64,000 nucleotides of DNA from RGIG5952 sp045627605 (GCA_045627605.1 JAZQOA010000056.1:1-64000); one strand, 5' to 3'; counted from the first letter of the stretch, positions 46,332-55,978 are shown. Notes: generated from the letters alone by a model not told the origin. Numbers and translations are program-made.

Positions 46332-47327
46332 ATGATTATCAAGACATACGCATATCCGCGGGCGGCCCTCATCGGCAACCCCTCCGACGGCTACTTCGGC
46401 AAGACCATCGCCTTCACCTTCTCCAACTTCCGGGCAATGGCCACGCTCTACGAAACCCCGGAACTCGTCATCGAGCCGGGCCCGCGCGACGGCTCGACCT
46501 TCGCGAGCATCGAGGATCTCTCGGCGGACGTCCGCAAATACGGCTACTACGGCGGCATCCGGCTGATCAAGTCCGCCATCAAGTGCTTCCACGACTACGC
46601 GGCGCAAAACGGCATCACGCTCCACAACCGCAACTTCACGCTCCGCTACGAGTCGAACATCCCGAACCTCGTCGGCCTCGCCGGTTCGAGCGCGATCATC
46701 ACCGCCTGCATGCGCGCCATCACCGCCTTCTACGGCGTGACGATCCCGAAGGCGCGCCTCGCCAACCTCGTCCGCGACGTCGAGAACGTCGAGCTGGGCA
46801 TCGCCGCCGGCCTGCAGGACCGCGTGGCGCAGGCCTACCAGGGCCTCGTGTACATGGATTTCGACAAGGCGCTCCTCGAAACCCGCGGCTACGGCGAATA
46901 CCGGGAGCTCTCGAAAGACCTCATGCCCCCGCTTTACATCGCCTACCGCACGGACCTCTCGGAAGGCTCCGAGGTCTTCCACAACAACATCCGCGACCGC
47001 TTCAACAACGGGGACAAGACGGTGGTGGACGCCATGTCCTTCTGGGCCGCCCTCACGGACAAGGCCCTGGCGGCGTTGGAGAAGAAGGACTACGCCGAAT
47101 TGAGCAAGCTGATGGACGCCAACTTCGACATGCGCGCCAGGCTCTACAAGCTTTCGGAGGGCAACCTCCGCATGGTGCAGGCGGCGCGCGAGGCCGGCGC
47201 GAGCGCGAAATTCTCCGGCAGCGGCGGCGCGATTGTCGGCGTCTGCCCCGACGAGGCCACCTACGCGAAGCTCCAGGCCTCGCTCTCGGCGTTGAACGTC
47301 CAGGTTCTGCGCCCCGTGCTCGTCTAA
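46332..47327 (+). CDS. GHMP sugar kinase, glucuronokinase-like
   Basis: 331 residues. The start YPRAALIGNPSDGYFGKTIA matches glucuronokinase-like GHMP kinases. The ATP-binding loop is NLVGLAGSSAIITACMRAI and the C-terminal GHMP motif is AKFSGSGGAIVGVC. It probably phosphorylates a uronic acid or related sugar at C1 with ATP. It is followed by a GH109-like oxidoreductase and a PPi-type phosphofructokinase, which fits sugar salvage. Substrate is uncertain. Confidence 0.83.
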   Translation: MIIKTYAYPRAALIGNPSDGYFGKTIAFTFSNFRAMATLYETPELVIEPGPRDGSTFASIEDLSADVRKYGYYGGIRLIKSAIKCFHDYAAQNGITLHNRNFTLRYESNIPNLVGLAGSSAIITACMRAITAFYGVTIPKARLANLVRDVENVELGIAAGLQDRVAQAYQGLVYMDFDKALLETRGYGEYRELSKDLMPPLYIAYRTDLSEGSEVFHNNIRDRFNNGDKTVVDAMSFWAALTDKALAALEKKDYAELSKLMDANFDMRARLYKLSEGNLRMVQAAREAGASAKFSGSGGAIVGVCPDEATYAKLQASLSALNVQVLRPVLV

Positions 47328-47379
47328 CGCGGGTGCGGCGGCCGTTTCGATTTCAAAAGTCATTTCAACAAGGATCAAC

Positions 47380-48633
47380 ATGAAGAAAATGGGTGTTCCC
47401 GGACGGGAAGTCCGGATTGCGGTCATTGGCGTCGGCGGCCGCGGCTTCGGCCAGATGTGCACGTTGCTCGGCATGCCCGACGTCAAGGTGTCGGTCGTCT
47501 GCGACACCTACGAGGACAGGGTCAGGCGCGCCTGCGACAAGTGCGAGGAAATGCAGAAGTTCCGCCCCGACGGCACGACCAACTACCTCGAGGCCATCAA
47601 CCGCGCCGACATCGAGGCCGTCGTCATCATGACCTCGTGGCAGACGCACATCCGCATCGCCTGCGCGGCCATGCGGGCCGGCAAGTACGTCGCGATGGAA
47701 GTCGGCGGCGCGTCGTCGGTCGAGGAATGCTGGAAGATGGTCCACACGAGCGAGGACACCGGCATGCCGTGCATGATCCTCGAAAACTGCTGCTACGACG
47801 AGAAGGAGATGGCGCTTCTCCACATGGTCAAGCTCGGCCTCTTCGGCGAGCTCGTCCACTGCGAAGGCGGCTACCTCCACGACCTCCGCGACGAAATCGG
47901 CAACGGCGACGTCAACCGCCACTACCGCCAGGACAACTTCCACTGCCGCAACGGCGAGCTCTACCCCACCCACGAGATGGGGCCGATCGCCAAGTACCTG
48001 AACCTCAACCGCGGCAACCGCATGCTCCACCTCTGCAGCATGGCGTCGAAATCCGCCGGGCTGAAGTCGTGGTACCGCATGAACCGCGCGGACACGCCGT
48101 TCCCCGAGAGGCAAATCAACGAAGGCGACATCGTGACGACGATGATCAAGTGCGCCAACGGCGAGACGATCCTCCTCAAGCACGACTGCACCACCCCGCG
48201 CCCCTACTCGCGCGGCGGCATGATCCAGGGATCGAAGGGCACCTGGCAGGAGGACGGCCACCACCTCTACCTCGAGGGGATCTCGCCGATCCACCAGGGC
48301 GAATGGTGCCACTCGTGGGAGCCCGACGCCGACTACCTCAAGAAATACGAGCACCCGCTCTGGAAGGAATACAAGGAGTTTGGCCTCCGCGGCGGCCACG
48401 GCGGCATGGACTACCTCGCGCTCCGCGGCTTCATCGAGGCCGTCCAGGAGCACAAGCAGCCGCCAATCGACGTCTACGACACCGCCTCGTGGATGGTCAT
48501 CACCTGCCTCAGCGAGCAATCCGCCTCGATGGGCGGGCTTCCCGTCCCGATCCCGGACTTCACGGACGGCCTCTGGATGAACCGCCCCGACCACGACGAC
48601 AGCATGTACACGCTCGAAAAGATCCCCGAATAA
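47380..48633 (+). CDS. Gfo/Idh/MocA family protein, GH109-like
   Basis: 417 residues. The N-terminal Rossmann fold has IAVIGVGGRGFGQ, and GKYVAMEVGGASSVEE follows. The second domain carries GH109 features: GELVHCEGGYLHDLRDEIG, THEMGPIAKYLNLNRGNRM, and TTMIKCANGETILLKHDCTT followed by PRPYSRGG. GH109 enzymes are NAD-dependent alpha-N-acetylgalactosaminidases that use a redox mechanism. No signal peptide is seen, so a cytosolic glycosidase or dehydrogenase on an imported sugar is likely. Confidence 0.83.
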   Translation: MKKMGVPGREVRIAVIGVGGRGFGQMCTLLGMPDVKVSVVCDTYEDRVRRACDKCEEMQKFRPDGTTNYLEAINRADIEAVVIMTSWQTHIRIACAAMRAGKYVAMEVGGASSVEECWKMVHTSEDTGMPCMILENCCYDEKEMALLHMVKLGLFGELVHCEGGYLHDLRDEIGNGDVNRHYRQDNFHCRNGELYPTHEMGPIAKYLNLNRGNRMLHLCSMASKSAGLKSWYRMNRADTPFPERQINEGDIVTTMIKCANGETILLKHDCTTPRPYSRGGMIQGSKGTWQEDGHHLYLEGISPIHQGEWCHSWEPDADYLKKYEHPLWKEYKEFGLRGGHGGMDYLALRGFIEAVQEHKQPPIDVYDTASWMVITCLSEQSASMGGLPVPIPDFTDGLWMNRPDHDDSMYTLEKIPE

Positions 48634-48656
48634 CGCCATACGCACCCCCCCAGGCC

Positions 48657-49856
48657 ATGAGCACAGCCCCGAAGCCAAACCTCCTCGTCGCCCAGTCGGG
48701 CGGCCCCTCGATGGTCATCAACCAGTCGCTCGCCGGCGTCGTCACCGCCGCCCGCGCCAACAGGAAAGTCGGCGCCATCCTCGGCGCACGGCACGGCATC
48801 CGCGGCATTCTCGACGGCGACATCGTCGACCTCCGGAAGGTGACGGCCGAAGACCTCGAGCGCATCGCCGCGACGCCGTCCTCCGCGCTGGGCTCCGTCC
48901 GCATGAAACCGAAGGCCGAAGACTGCGAGGCGATCTTCAAGGCCCTCCGCAGGCTGGGCGTGAAGTGGTTCTTCTACATTGGCGGCAACGACTCGGCGGA
49001 GACCGTCGACATCATCAACCGCCACGCCGAGGCGGCAGGCGAAGACCTCGTCTGCTTCCACGTGCCCAAGACGATCGACAACGACCTCCGCGAAAACGAC
49101 CACACCCCCGGCTTCGGGTCGGCCGCGCGTTTCGTCGCCTGCGCCCTCATGGGCGACGACCTCGACAACCGCGCGCTTGGCGGCGTCAAGATCGACGTGG
49201 TCATGGGGCGCCACGCGGGCTTCCTCACCGCCGCCGCCGCCCTCGCGCGCCGCGACCCGGAAGACGGCCCGCACCTCATCTACCTTCCCGAACGCCCCTT
49301 CTCGCCCGACAAGTTCGTCGCGGACGTCATGGCCTGCGTCGAGAAGCGCGGCCGCTGCGTCGTCGCCGTCTCGGAAGGCATTTCGGGGCCCGACGGCGAA
49401 CTGATCGCCGCCAAGTTCTCGCACGAGCGCGACGCACACGGCAACATGCAGCTGAGTGGTTCGGGCGCGCTTGGCGACGCCCTCGCGACGCTGCTCAAGG
49501 TCCGCTCCGGCGGCAAGCTCCGGCGCGTCAGGGCCGACACCTTCGGCTACCTCCAGCGCTCCTTTCCGGGCATCGCCTCCAAAACCGACTCCGAAGAGGC
49601 GCGCCAAGCCGGGGTCGAAGCCGTGAGGGCGGCGCTTTCGGGCGACTTCAAGAGCGGCTCGATCGCCTTGCGCCGCAAGCCCGGCGCCGAATACGGCATC
49701 TCCTACGAGGTCGTCGCGCTCTCAGCCGTCGCCAAGGAGACAAAGCAGCTTCCTGATGAATTCATCGCCCCCTCGGGAACCGACGTGACGGAAGCCTTCC
49801 TCGACTACGCCCGCCCGCTCGTGGGCGACCTGCCGGAAATCGGCCACCTCGGTTAA
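48657..49856 (+). CDS. pfp: Phosphofructokinase, pyrophosphate-dependent type
   Basis: 399 residues. The nucleotide loop is QSGGPSMVINQSL, the active-site signatures are YIGGNDSAET (109-112 for GGND) and FHVPKTIDNDL (137-143). PKTIDND, rather than PGTIDND, and Asp in GGND are typical of the pyrophosphate-using enzymes. MGRHAGFLTAAAALA and EGISGPDGE are also family motifs. It catalyses the reversible fructose 6-phosphate step of glycolysis. The ATG at 48657 follows the previous stop by 23 bases. Confidence 0.9.
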   Translation: MSTAPKPNLLVAQSGGPSMVINQSLAGVVTAARANRKVGAILGARHGIRGILDGDIVDLRKVTAEDLERIAATPSSALGSVRMKPKAEDCEAIFKALRRLGVKWFFYIGGNDSAETVDIINRHAEAAGEDLVCFHVPKTIDNDLRENDHTPGFGSAARFVACALMGDDLDNRALGGVKIDVVMGRHAGFLTAAAALARRDPEDGPHLIYLPERPFSPDKFVADVMACVEKRGRCVVAVSEGISGPDGELIAAKFSHERDAHGNMQLSGSGALGDALATLLKVRSGGKLRRVRADTFGYLQRSFPGIASKTDSEEARQAGVEAVRAALSGDFKSGSIALRRKPGAEYGISYEVVALSAVAKETKQLPDEFIAPSGTDVTEAFLDYARPLVGDLPEIGHLG

Positions 49857-49899
49857 ACCTCACCCGCCGGACCACACACAACACCTGACGGATCGCGCA

Positions 49900-52266
49900 A
49901 TGAAAAAGACCCTCCTCCTTGCACTCTCGCTGGCCGCCTTCGCGGCGCTCGCCGCGCCGGATCCCGGCGTCTACAGGCAGAAGGTCCAGGACGTCGCCGT
50001 AAGATCGGGCGGCACGGAAATCGCCGGCGACACGGCGGACTTCGTCGCATCGCACGTTTCCGCCGCGAAGGGCGGATTCATCTCGCAGCGCGAACTCGCC
50101 GCCGACCAGCGCAACTTGCTTGACTCGGGCATCTTCTCGGACGTCAGGATCTTCATCGAAAACGTCGCGGACGGCGTGCGCGTCGTCTACGACGTCAAGG
50201 TGGCGCCGCGCGTGCGCCTGCCGCTCGTCATCCGGGGCAACAAGGCCTTTTCCATCGGCCGCGTCCGCGACGTCCTCGACATCGACGACGGCGAGCGCAT
50301 CGACCGCGCGCGCCTCGACGCCGCCTGCGACAAGCTCCGCGAGGCCTACCGCAAGTCCTACTACAACAACGCCTCCGTGAAGGCCGCCATCGCCGAAGAC
50401 GGGAAGGGCTTCGCGACCGTTTCGCTCGACATCGAGGAAGGACAGCGCGAAAAACTCCTGACCTTCGTCTTCGAAGGCAACGAGGCGCTTTCCGCCGGCG
50501 AGCTCCGCTCCGCGCTCGGGCGGCCCTCGGACTGGAACCCCTTCAAGATATTCTACTCGCAGTGGCGAATCGACGCCTTCGACCGCGAACTTGTCCGCGA
50601 CCGCGTCGCGGCGGCCTACCGCGCAAAGGGCTACCTCGACGTCGAGGTCGGCGAGCCGACGCTCTCCCGGGAAACGCCTGAATCGCGCCCCGTCATGCAC
50701 ATCCCCGTGAAGGAAGGCCGCCGCTACACGATCAACGCCGCGTCAATCAACGGCGTGTCGCTCTTCCCCGAAAATGAAATCCGCAAGACGGTCTCGGACT
50801 TCGTCAAGCCCGGCACCCCGGCGTCGGACAAGGCCATCGCCGCGGCGGAAAAGGCCGTCCGCGACTACTACGGTTCGCGCGGCTACGTCGAGACAGAAGT
50901 GGCGGCCAAGGTCGTTTCGCTTCCCGGCCAGGCGGAGGGCGGCGACATCAGGACCACCCTGCGCGTCAACATCAGGGAAGGCTTCCTCGCCCATGTGCGC
51001 TCCGTCGAGATCCGCGGCAACACCTACACCAAGGACAAGGTCGTCCGCCGCGAACTTGTCATCGCCCCGGGCATGCTCATGAACGAAGTCCTCGCCGAAG
51101 TCTCGCGCAAGCGCGCCGAAAACCTCGGCTACTTCGAGAACGTCCGCATGCGCGAAGTGCCGTCGCCCGACGACCCCGCCCTGCGCGACGTCATCTTCGA
51201 GGTCTCGGAAAAATCAACGGGCATGCTCATGGCCGGCATCGGCACCTCGAACGTCGACGACATCCTCGGCTACGTCGACATCTCGCAGAACAACTTCGAC
51301 CTCTTCAACTGGCCGACCTTCCGCGGCGCCGGCCAGAAAATCAGGCTGACCATCTCGGCGGGCTCGACCTCCAACTCGGGCGAAATCTCCTGGACCGACC
51401 CCTGGTTCCTCGACCGCCAGCAGGCGCTGAACGTCACGCTCTACCGCCGCGAATACGGCTACAGCGAATACGACGAGACGCGCATCGGCGGCGACGTTTC
51501 GCTCGGCGTGCCGCTGAAATATGGCCGCTTCACCGCGAAGATCGGCGCCGAAATGGTCGAGAACGACGACTTCCTCTGGGGCGTCTACCACCTCGAAGAC
51601 GACCCCGGGACGGACTTTTCCTTCGACCAGATCGACCACAAGTACATCCGCGTCCCCCTGCGCCTCTCCTGGTCCTACGACACCCGCAACCACCCGTTCG
51701 TCCCCTCAAGCGGCTCGCGCAACAACATCTTCTTCGAGGCGATGAACTCGTCGTTCGGCTCCGACTACGACCTCTACCGCGTCGGCGCCGACCTGCGGCA
51801 ATACGTCCCCGCGTTCTTCAACCACTTCCTCTCGCTGCATCTCCGCGCGGAATCGGTCGACTGCTACGGCGACACCGGCGAGGTGCCAATGAACGACCGC
51901 TACTTCCTCGGCGGCGCGCGCTCCATCCGCGGCTACCGCTACCGCGATGTCGGCCCCAAGGCGATTCCCGGCGAAACGACCGGCGGCCGCGCCCACCCCG
52001 TCGGCGGCCAAACCCTGGCGCTCTTCTCGGCGGAATACAACATCCCCATCGTCAAGGTCCTGCGATTTGCCGCCTTCTACGACGTCGGCAACGTCTGGGA
52101 CGACCCCTTCGACGCCGATTTCTCCGAACTCGCCTCAACCTGGGGCCTGGGCATCCGCTTCGACATCCCCGGGTTCCCCATCCGCCTCGACTACGCGATG
52201 CCCCTCTCGCGCGACGACGACTACACGCGGACCGAACGCTTCGTCTTCTCAATAGGATTCGAATAA
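49900..52266 (+). CDS. bamA: Outer membrane protein assembly factor BamA
   Basis: 788 residues with a signal peptide (MKKTLLLALSLAAFAALA). Five POTRA-like domains cover about 22-425 (for example VPLVIRGNKAFSIG-type strands: LPLVIRGNKAFSIGRVRDVL). The C-terminal Omp85 barrel has RYFLGGARSIRGYRYRDVGP, the conserved L6-loop RGY motif, and ends in FVFSIGFE. It inserts beta-barrel proteins into the outer membrane. Its stop overlaps the TRAP binding-protein start by one base (TAATG), an unusual partner for bamA. Confidence 0.95.
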   Translation: MKKTLLLALSLAAFAALAAPDPGVYRQKVQDVAVRSGGTEIAGDTADFVASHVSAAKGGFISQRELAADQRNLLDSGIFSDVRIFIENVADGVRVVYDVKVAPRVRLPLVIRGNKAFSIGRVRDVLDIDDGERIDRARLDAACDKLREAYRKSYYNNASVKAAIAEDGKGFATVSLDIEEGQREKLLTFVFEGNEALSAGELRSALGRPSDWNPFKIFYSQWRIDAFDRELVRDRVAAAYRAKGYLDVEVGEPTLSRETPESRPVMHIPVKEGRRYTINAASINGVSLFPENEIRKTVSDFVKPGTPASDKAIAAAEKAVRDYYGSRGYVETEVAAKVVSLPGQAEGGDIRTTLRVNIREGFLAHVRSVEIRGNTYTKDKVVRRELVIAPGMLMNEVLAEVSRKRAENLGYFENVRMREVPSPDDPALRDVIFEVSEKSTGMLMAGIGTSNVDDILGYVDISQNNFDLFNWPTFRGAGQKIRLTISAGSTSNSGEISWTDPWFLDRQQALNVTLYRREYGYSEYDETRIGGDVSLGVPLKYGRFTAKIGAEMVENDDFLWGVYHLEDDPGTDFSFDQIDHKYIRVPLRLSWSYDTRNHPFVPSSGSRNNIFFEAMNSSFGSDYDLYRVGADLRQYVPAFFNHFLSLHLRAESVDCYGDTGEVPMNDRYFLGGARSIRGYRYRDVGPKAIPGETTGGRAHPVGGQTLALFSAEYNIPIVKVLRFAAFYDVGNVWDDPFDADFSELASTWGLGIRFDIPGFPIRLDYAMPLSRDDDYTRTERFVFSIGFE

Positions 52267-53288
52267 TGAACACCAGCAAACACGTGTTGGCGGCGCTTTT
52301 CGCCGCGGCACTGGCCACCCTTTCGGGGTGCGGCGGCGGCGAAAGCCGGGCCATCCGCCTCAACTACAGCATATTCTTCCCGCCGACGCACATCCAGACC
52401 GTCCTCGCGGGCGAATGGGCGCGTGAAATCGAGGCGCGAACACAGGGACGCGTCCAGATCCGCATCTTTCCCGGCGGCATCCTGACCAAGGCCGACCAAT
52501 GCTACTCCGGCGTCGTGGACGGCATCTCCGACCTCGGCATGAGTTGCTTCGCCTACACGCGCGGGCGCTTCCCGCTCATCGAAGGCCTCGACCTGCCCGT
52601 GGGCTACCGCGACGGCGCTTCCGCCACGCGCATCGCCAGCGCGATGATCGCCAAGTACAACCCGGCGGAACTGAAGGACGTCCACTTCCTCTACGCCCAC
52701 GCCCACGGCCCCGGCGTGATTGCCTCGCGGACGCCCGTCCGCACCGCCGAGGACCTCAAAAACCTCTCGGTCAGGGCGACGGGACTCTCCGCCAAGATTG
52801 TCGACGCCCTTGGCGGCAACTCGATCGGCATGGCGCAATCCGACACCTACGAGGCGCTCCAGAAGGGCGTCGTCAGCGCCACCTTCTGCCCGGTCGAGAC
52901 GCTCAAGGGCTGGAAGCAGGGCGAAGTCATCAAGCACGTCACGAAGACCCCCGCCACCGGCTACACGACCGTGATGTTCGTCGTGATGAACAAGGAACGC
53001 TGGGAAAGCCTCCCGCCCGACATCCAAAAGGTCTTCGAGGAGGTCACCGCCGAGTGGCTGCCCAAGCACGGCGAAGGCTGGAACCAGGCCGACGCCGCCG
53101 GCTGGGAGATGCTCGCGGAACTGGGCAAGGACGTCTACGAACTCGACGACGCCGAAACGGCGCGGTGGACCGGGATGGTCTCGCCCATGCTGGAGCAGTT
53201 CGCCGAGAAAGCCGAAGGCAAGGGCCTCCCCGGAAAGGCCTTCCTCGCCGACCTGCTGAAACTCGTGAAGGAGGATGAAGGCAAATGA
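52266..53288 (+). CDS. dctP: TRAP transporter substrate-binding lipoprotein (DctP family)
   Basis: 340 residues. The signal peptide ends in a lipobox (LATLSGCGGG), so the protein is probably a lipoprotein rather than free in the periplasm. DctP features are SGVVDGISDLGMSCFAYTRG, GPGVIASRTPVRTAEDLKNL and the helix KLVRATG-like region (LSVRATGLSAKIVDALGGN) with the conserved Arg for a carboxylate ligand. It delivers a small organic acid to the DctQM permease encoded next. Confidence 0.93.
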   Translation: MNTSKHVLAALFAAALATLSGCGGGESRAIRLNYSIFFPPTHIQTVLAGEWAREIEARTQGRVQIRIFPGGILTKADQCYSGVVDGISDLGMSCFAYTRGRFPLIEGLDLPVGYRDGASATRIASAMIAKYNPAELKDVHFLYAHAHGPGVIASRTPVRTAEDLKNLSVRATGLSAKIVDALGGNSIGMAQSDTYEALQKGVVSATFCPVETLKGWKQGEVIKHVTKTPATGYTTVMFVVMNKERWESLPPDIQKVFEEVTAEWLPKHGEGWNQADAAGWEMLAELGKDVYELDDAETARWTGMVSPMLEQFAEKAEGKGLPGKAFLADLLKLVKEDEGK

Positions 53289-53770
53289 AAAGCACATGGG
53301 ATCCGTTGAGGGGGCTCGTCAAGTGGGCCGGCAAAATCTCAGCCCTCGGAGTTCTCTTCATGATGGCGGTCACCTGCGTCGACATCGTCCTCCGCCGCTT
53401 CGGGACGGCCATTCCCGGGGCCTACGACCTCGTGCGGCTTGGCGGCGGCGTGACAATTGCCGCGGCGCTGCCGCTCACGACGGCGGTCAAGGGACACGTC
53501 GCCATCGAATACTTCTTCCACCGGATGGGCCGCGTGGGCCGGCTCGTGGTTGACTCGGCCATGCGCCTCCTGCAGGCGGCGCTCTTCCTCTTCGCGACCG
53601 TGGCCTTCGTCCGCTACGGCAACAGGCTGCTCGCCAGCGGCGAGGTCATGCCCACGCTGCAGTGCCCGGTCTTCTGGCTCGCCTGGCTTGTGGCCCTCTC
53701 CTGCCTGCTGACCGCGCTCGTCTCCCTCTTCCATCTCGCCAAACCCTCCGAGGAGTTTATCCGCAAATGA
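53285..53770 (+). CDS. dctQ: TRAP transporter small permease (DctQ family)
   Basis: 161 residues with four membrane helices and the family pattern VDIVLRRFGTAIPGAYDLVR in helix 1-2 and AALPLTTAVKGHVAIEYFF. It supports the large permease. Both ends overlap neighbours by ATGA. Confidence 0.93.
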   Translation: MKSTWDPLRGLVKWAGKISALGVLFMMAVTCVDIVLRRFGTAIPGAYDLVRLGGGVTIAAALPLTTAVKGHVAIEYFFHRMGRVGRLVVDSAMRLLQAALFLFATVAFVRYGNRLLASGEVMPTLQCPVFWLAWLVALSCLLTALVSLFHLAKPSEEFIRK

Positions 53771-55068
53771 CACCTCTCGCAATCGGCGTGCTCGGGCTCG
53801 CCGCGCTTTTCCTGCTTCTCGTCGCCTCGCTCCCCGTGGCGTTTGTCATGACCGTTGTCGGCGTCGCAGGCTTCGCCGCCATCGTCTCGCCCCACGCGGC
53901 CCTCGCGGTTCTCGCCGCCGACTTCCAGGACTCCTTCACGAACTACGGGCTCACGGTCATCCCGCTCTTCGTCTTCATGGGCCAGGTCTGTTTCCACACC
54001 GGCATCAGCGCCAGGCTTTTCGCCTCGGCCAACAAGTGGTTCGGCGCGCTGCCGGGCGGGCTCGCCATGGCGACGGTCGGCGCCTGCGCCGCCTTCGGCG
54101 CGATCTGCGGCTCGGGCCCCGCGACGGCCGCGACGATGGCCGCCGTCGCCCTGCCCGAAATGCGCCGCCACAACTACAGCCCGTCCCTCGCGGCCGGTAC
54201 GATTGCCGCGGGCGGTTCGCTTGGCATGCTGATCCCGCCGAGCGTGGTCTTCATTGTCTACGGCATCCTCACCGAGCAGTCCATCGGCAAGCTCTTCATC
54301 GCCGGCGTCCTGCCCGGACTGCTCGTGTCGCTGCTCTTCTGCGCGGTCATCGCCGTGCTCTGCCTCCGCGACCCGACCTGCGCCCCGCGGCAACCCGCCT
54401 GCCCCCTCCGCGAGAAAATCCGCTCCCTCAAGGGCGTCGTCGAAACGCTCGTCCTCTTCGCACTCGTCATCGGCGGCATGTTCGGCGGGCTCTTCACACC
54501 GACCGAAGGCGCGGCCTTTGGCGCCGCAGGTTCGCTCATCGTCGCGGCGGCAGTGCGCAAGCTCACCCTCAAGATGGTCTCGAAAGCGCTTGAGGAGACC
54601 ATCCGCACCTCCTGCATGGTCATGATCATCGTCGCGGGCGCCTCGGTCTTCGGGCACTTCCTCGCCGTCACGGGCATTCCCACGGCCCTCGCGCAATGGC
54701 TCTCGGCCCTCCCCCTCCCGGCCTGGATCGTCATCCTCATCATCGGCGCCTTCTACCTCGTCGCCGGTTGCTTCGTCGATTCGCTGGCGCTCGTCATGCT
54801 CACCGTGCCGATCTTCTACCCGGTCATCCTCAAGCTCGGCTACGACCCGATCTGGTTCGGCGTCTTCATCGTCGTCATCACGCAGATGGGCGTGATCACG
54901 CCGCCCGTGGGCGTCAACGTCTACGTCGTGAGCGGCATCGACCGCTCCGTGCCCATCCACGACATCTTCCGCGGCGCAATGCCCTTCCTCGCGGCGCTCG
55001 TCGCCGCAATTGCGCTCCTCATCATCGTCCCCGGCCTGGCCACGTGGCTTCCGGCTTGCGCAAACTAA
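53767..55068 (+). CDS. dctM: TRAP transporter large permease (DctM family)
   Basis: 433 residues, 11-12 membrane helices. Motifs are FVFMGQVCFHTGISARLF, CGSGPATAATMAAVALPEM, GGSLGMLIPPSVVFIVYGI and MGVITPPVGVNVYVVSGI. It forms the sodium-coupled channel. The ATG at 53767 overlaps the dctQ stop; longer in-frame starts lie inside dctQ and are not needed. Confidence 0.95.
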   Translation: MTPLAIGVLGLAALFLLLVASLPVAFVMTVVGVAGFAAIVSPHAALAVLAADFQDSFTNYGLTVIPLFVFMGQVCFHTGISARLFASANKWFGALPGGLAMATVGACAAFGAICGSGPATAATMAAVALPEMRRHNYSPSLAAGTIAAGGSLGMLIPPSVVFIVYGILTEQSIGKLFIAGVLPGLLVSLLFCAVIAVLCLRDPTCAPRQPACPLREKIRSLKGVVETLVLFALVIGGMFGGLFTPTEGAAFGAAGSLIVAAAVRKLTLKMVSKALEETIRTSCMVMIIVAGASVFGHFLAVTGIPTALAQWLSALPLPAWIVILIIGAFYLVAGCFVDSLALVMLTVPIFYPVILKLGYDPIWFGVFIVVITQMGVITPPVGVNVYVVSGIDRSVPIHDIFRGAMPFLAALVAAIALLIIVPGLATWLPACAN

Positions 55069-55086
55069 AGGAAAGAGAGGCAGACC

Positions 55087-55533
55087 ATGGAAATCGGATT
55101 CCAAAAGATTCTTTTCTGCACCGACTTCTCGAAAGGCGCAGCCAAGGCGTTCAAATTCGCCTTGAAATCGGCGGTCAACAACAAGGCCAGGCTCTTCATC
55201 ATGCACGTCCTGCCCGAAGCGGACGCCCAGTTCTGGAAGGGGTATGTCGTCGCGGACGACCGCGACATCGAGGCCAAGGCGCGCGAAGCGCTCCACGAGA
55301 AGGTCGCCGCCGAATACCTCTCGCAAATACCCGAAGGCGTGGAGTGCGAGACGGTTTACCGCGTCGGCAACGCCGCGCAGCAGATCGTCGATTTCGCGCG
55401 CGAACGGGAAATCTCCCTCGTTGTCATCACCCGGCCAAGGCCGCGCTTCCTGCGCTCGTTCCTCTACGGCAGCACCGCGTCGAAAGTCGCGCGCACCGTC
55501 CCCTGCCCCCTGCTGGTTGTTCCCGCCGAATAA
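55087..55533 (+). CDS. UspA-family universal stress protein
   Basis: 148 residues, single Usp domain. The N-terminal strand is FQKILFCTDFSKGAAKAF and the C-terminal motif is GSTASKVARTVPCPLLVVP. The first glycines of the ATP-loop G-x2-G-x9-G(S/T) are replaced by RPRPR, so ATP binding is doubtful. It lies 18 bases after dctM. UspA proteins are often encoded beside TRAP transporters (TeaD regulates TeaABC), so a regulatory link is plausible. Confidence 0.88.
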   Translation: MEIGFQKILFCTDFSKGAAKAFKFALKSAVNNKARLFIMHVLPEADAQFWKGYVVADDRDIEAKAREALHEKVAAEYLSQIPEGVECETVYRVGNAAQQIVDFAREREISLVVITRPRPRFLRSFLYGSTASKVARTVPCPLLVVPAE

Positions 55534-55559
55534 GGCAAGTCCCCGTTGTCCGATGAGCA

Positions 55560-55594
55560 ATCGCTTCCCAGCGTAGTCTGCGCTGGGTTGCGAT
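55560..55594 (+). terminator. Hairpin after the bamA-TRAP-usp operon
   Basis: ATCGC and CCCAGCG pair with CGCTGGG and GCGAT across TT/TT internal bases, with a 7-base loop; a weak T-rich tail follows. Confidence 0.4.
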
Positions 55595-55624
55595 TTCCCA
55601 TCTTTCATCGTTCATCCCACGAAG

Positions 55625-55766
55625 CGGCATCATCAACGGCGATATTTGAAGTCCAGACCGCAGGAACGACTTCTCGTAGCGAAAAGCAAAGAAATCGCGC
55701 CGGGGCGATTCCACGATCGTCCCGACACGGTCGCCCCAAAGCGAGACATTGACGCGGGAAACGTGC
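55625..55766 (-). pseudogene. N-terminal remnant of a HipA-type toxin kinase
   Basis: About 45 codons read VNVSLWGDRVGTIVESP, RRDFFAFRYEKSFLRSG and LQISPLMMPLR, the normal opening of HipA-like kinases. Unrelated sequence then takes over and the kinase body is absent. A TATAAT lies on the minus strand near 55785. The rest of 55767-55978 shows no gene, only a shortened GGGACAGTC word (55835) like that in the 155-bp repeats. Confidence 0.7.
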
Positions 55767-55978
55767 CTGAAGGTCGTTAATATTATATTACAACTGTTCT
55801 TATAAAGGCAATAGCAAAATCATGAATAAATAAAGGGACAGTCAATGAATTGAGGCTGTTTTCATTTTTGGCATCGGCGATGAGAATACCGTGCGGAAGT
55901 CTCGCCAAGACTGGTGGCCCGTTTGCCTCCCCGGATGCTTACGCGGTTTTACGTTACGTAAAATCACATAAGCAGCGA

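Noticed and set aside
53614..55608. A 664-codon minus-strand frame opposite dctM
   Set aside because: The composition is repetitive Asp/Glu/Arg, and the plus-strand TRAP permease motifs are unambiguous.
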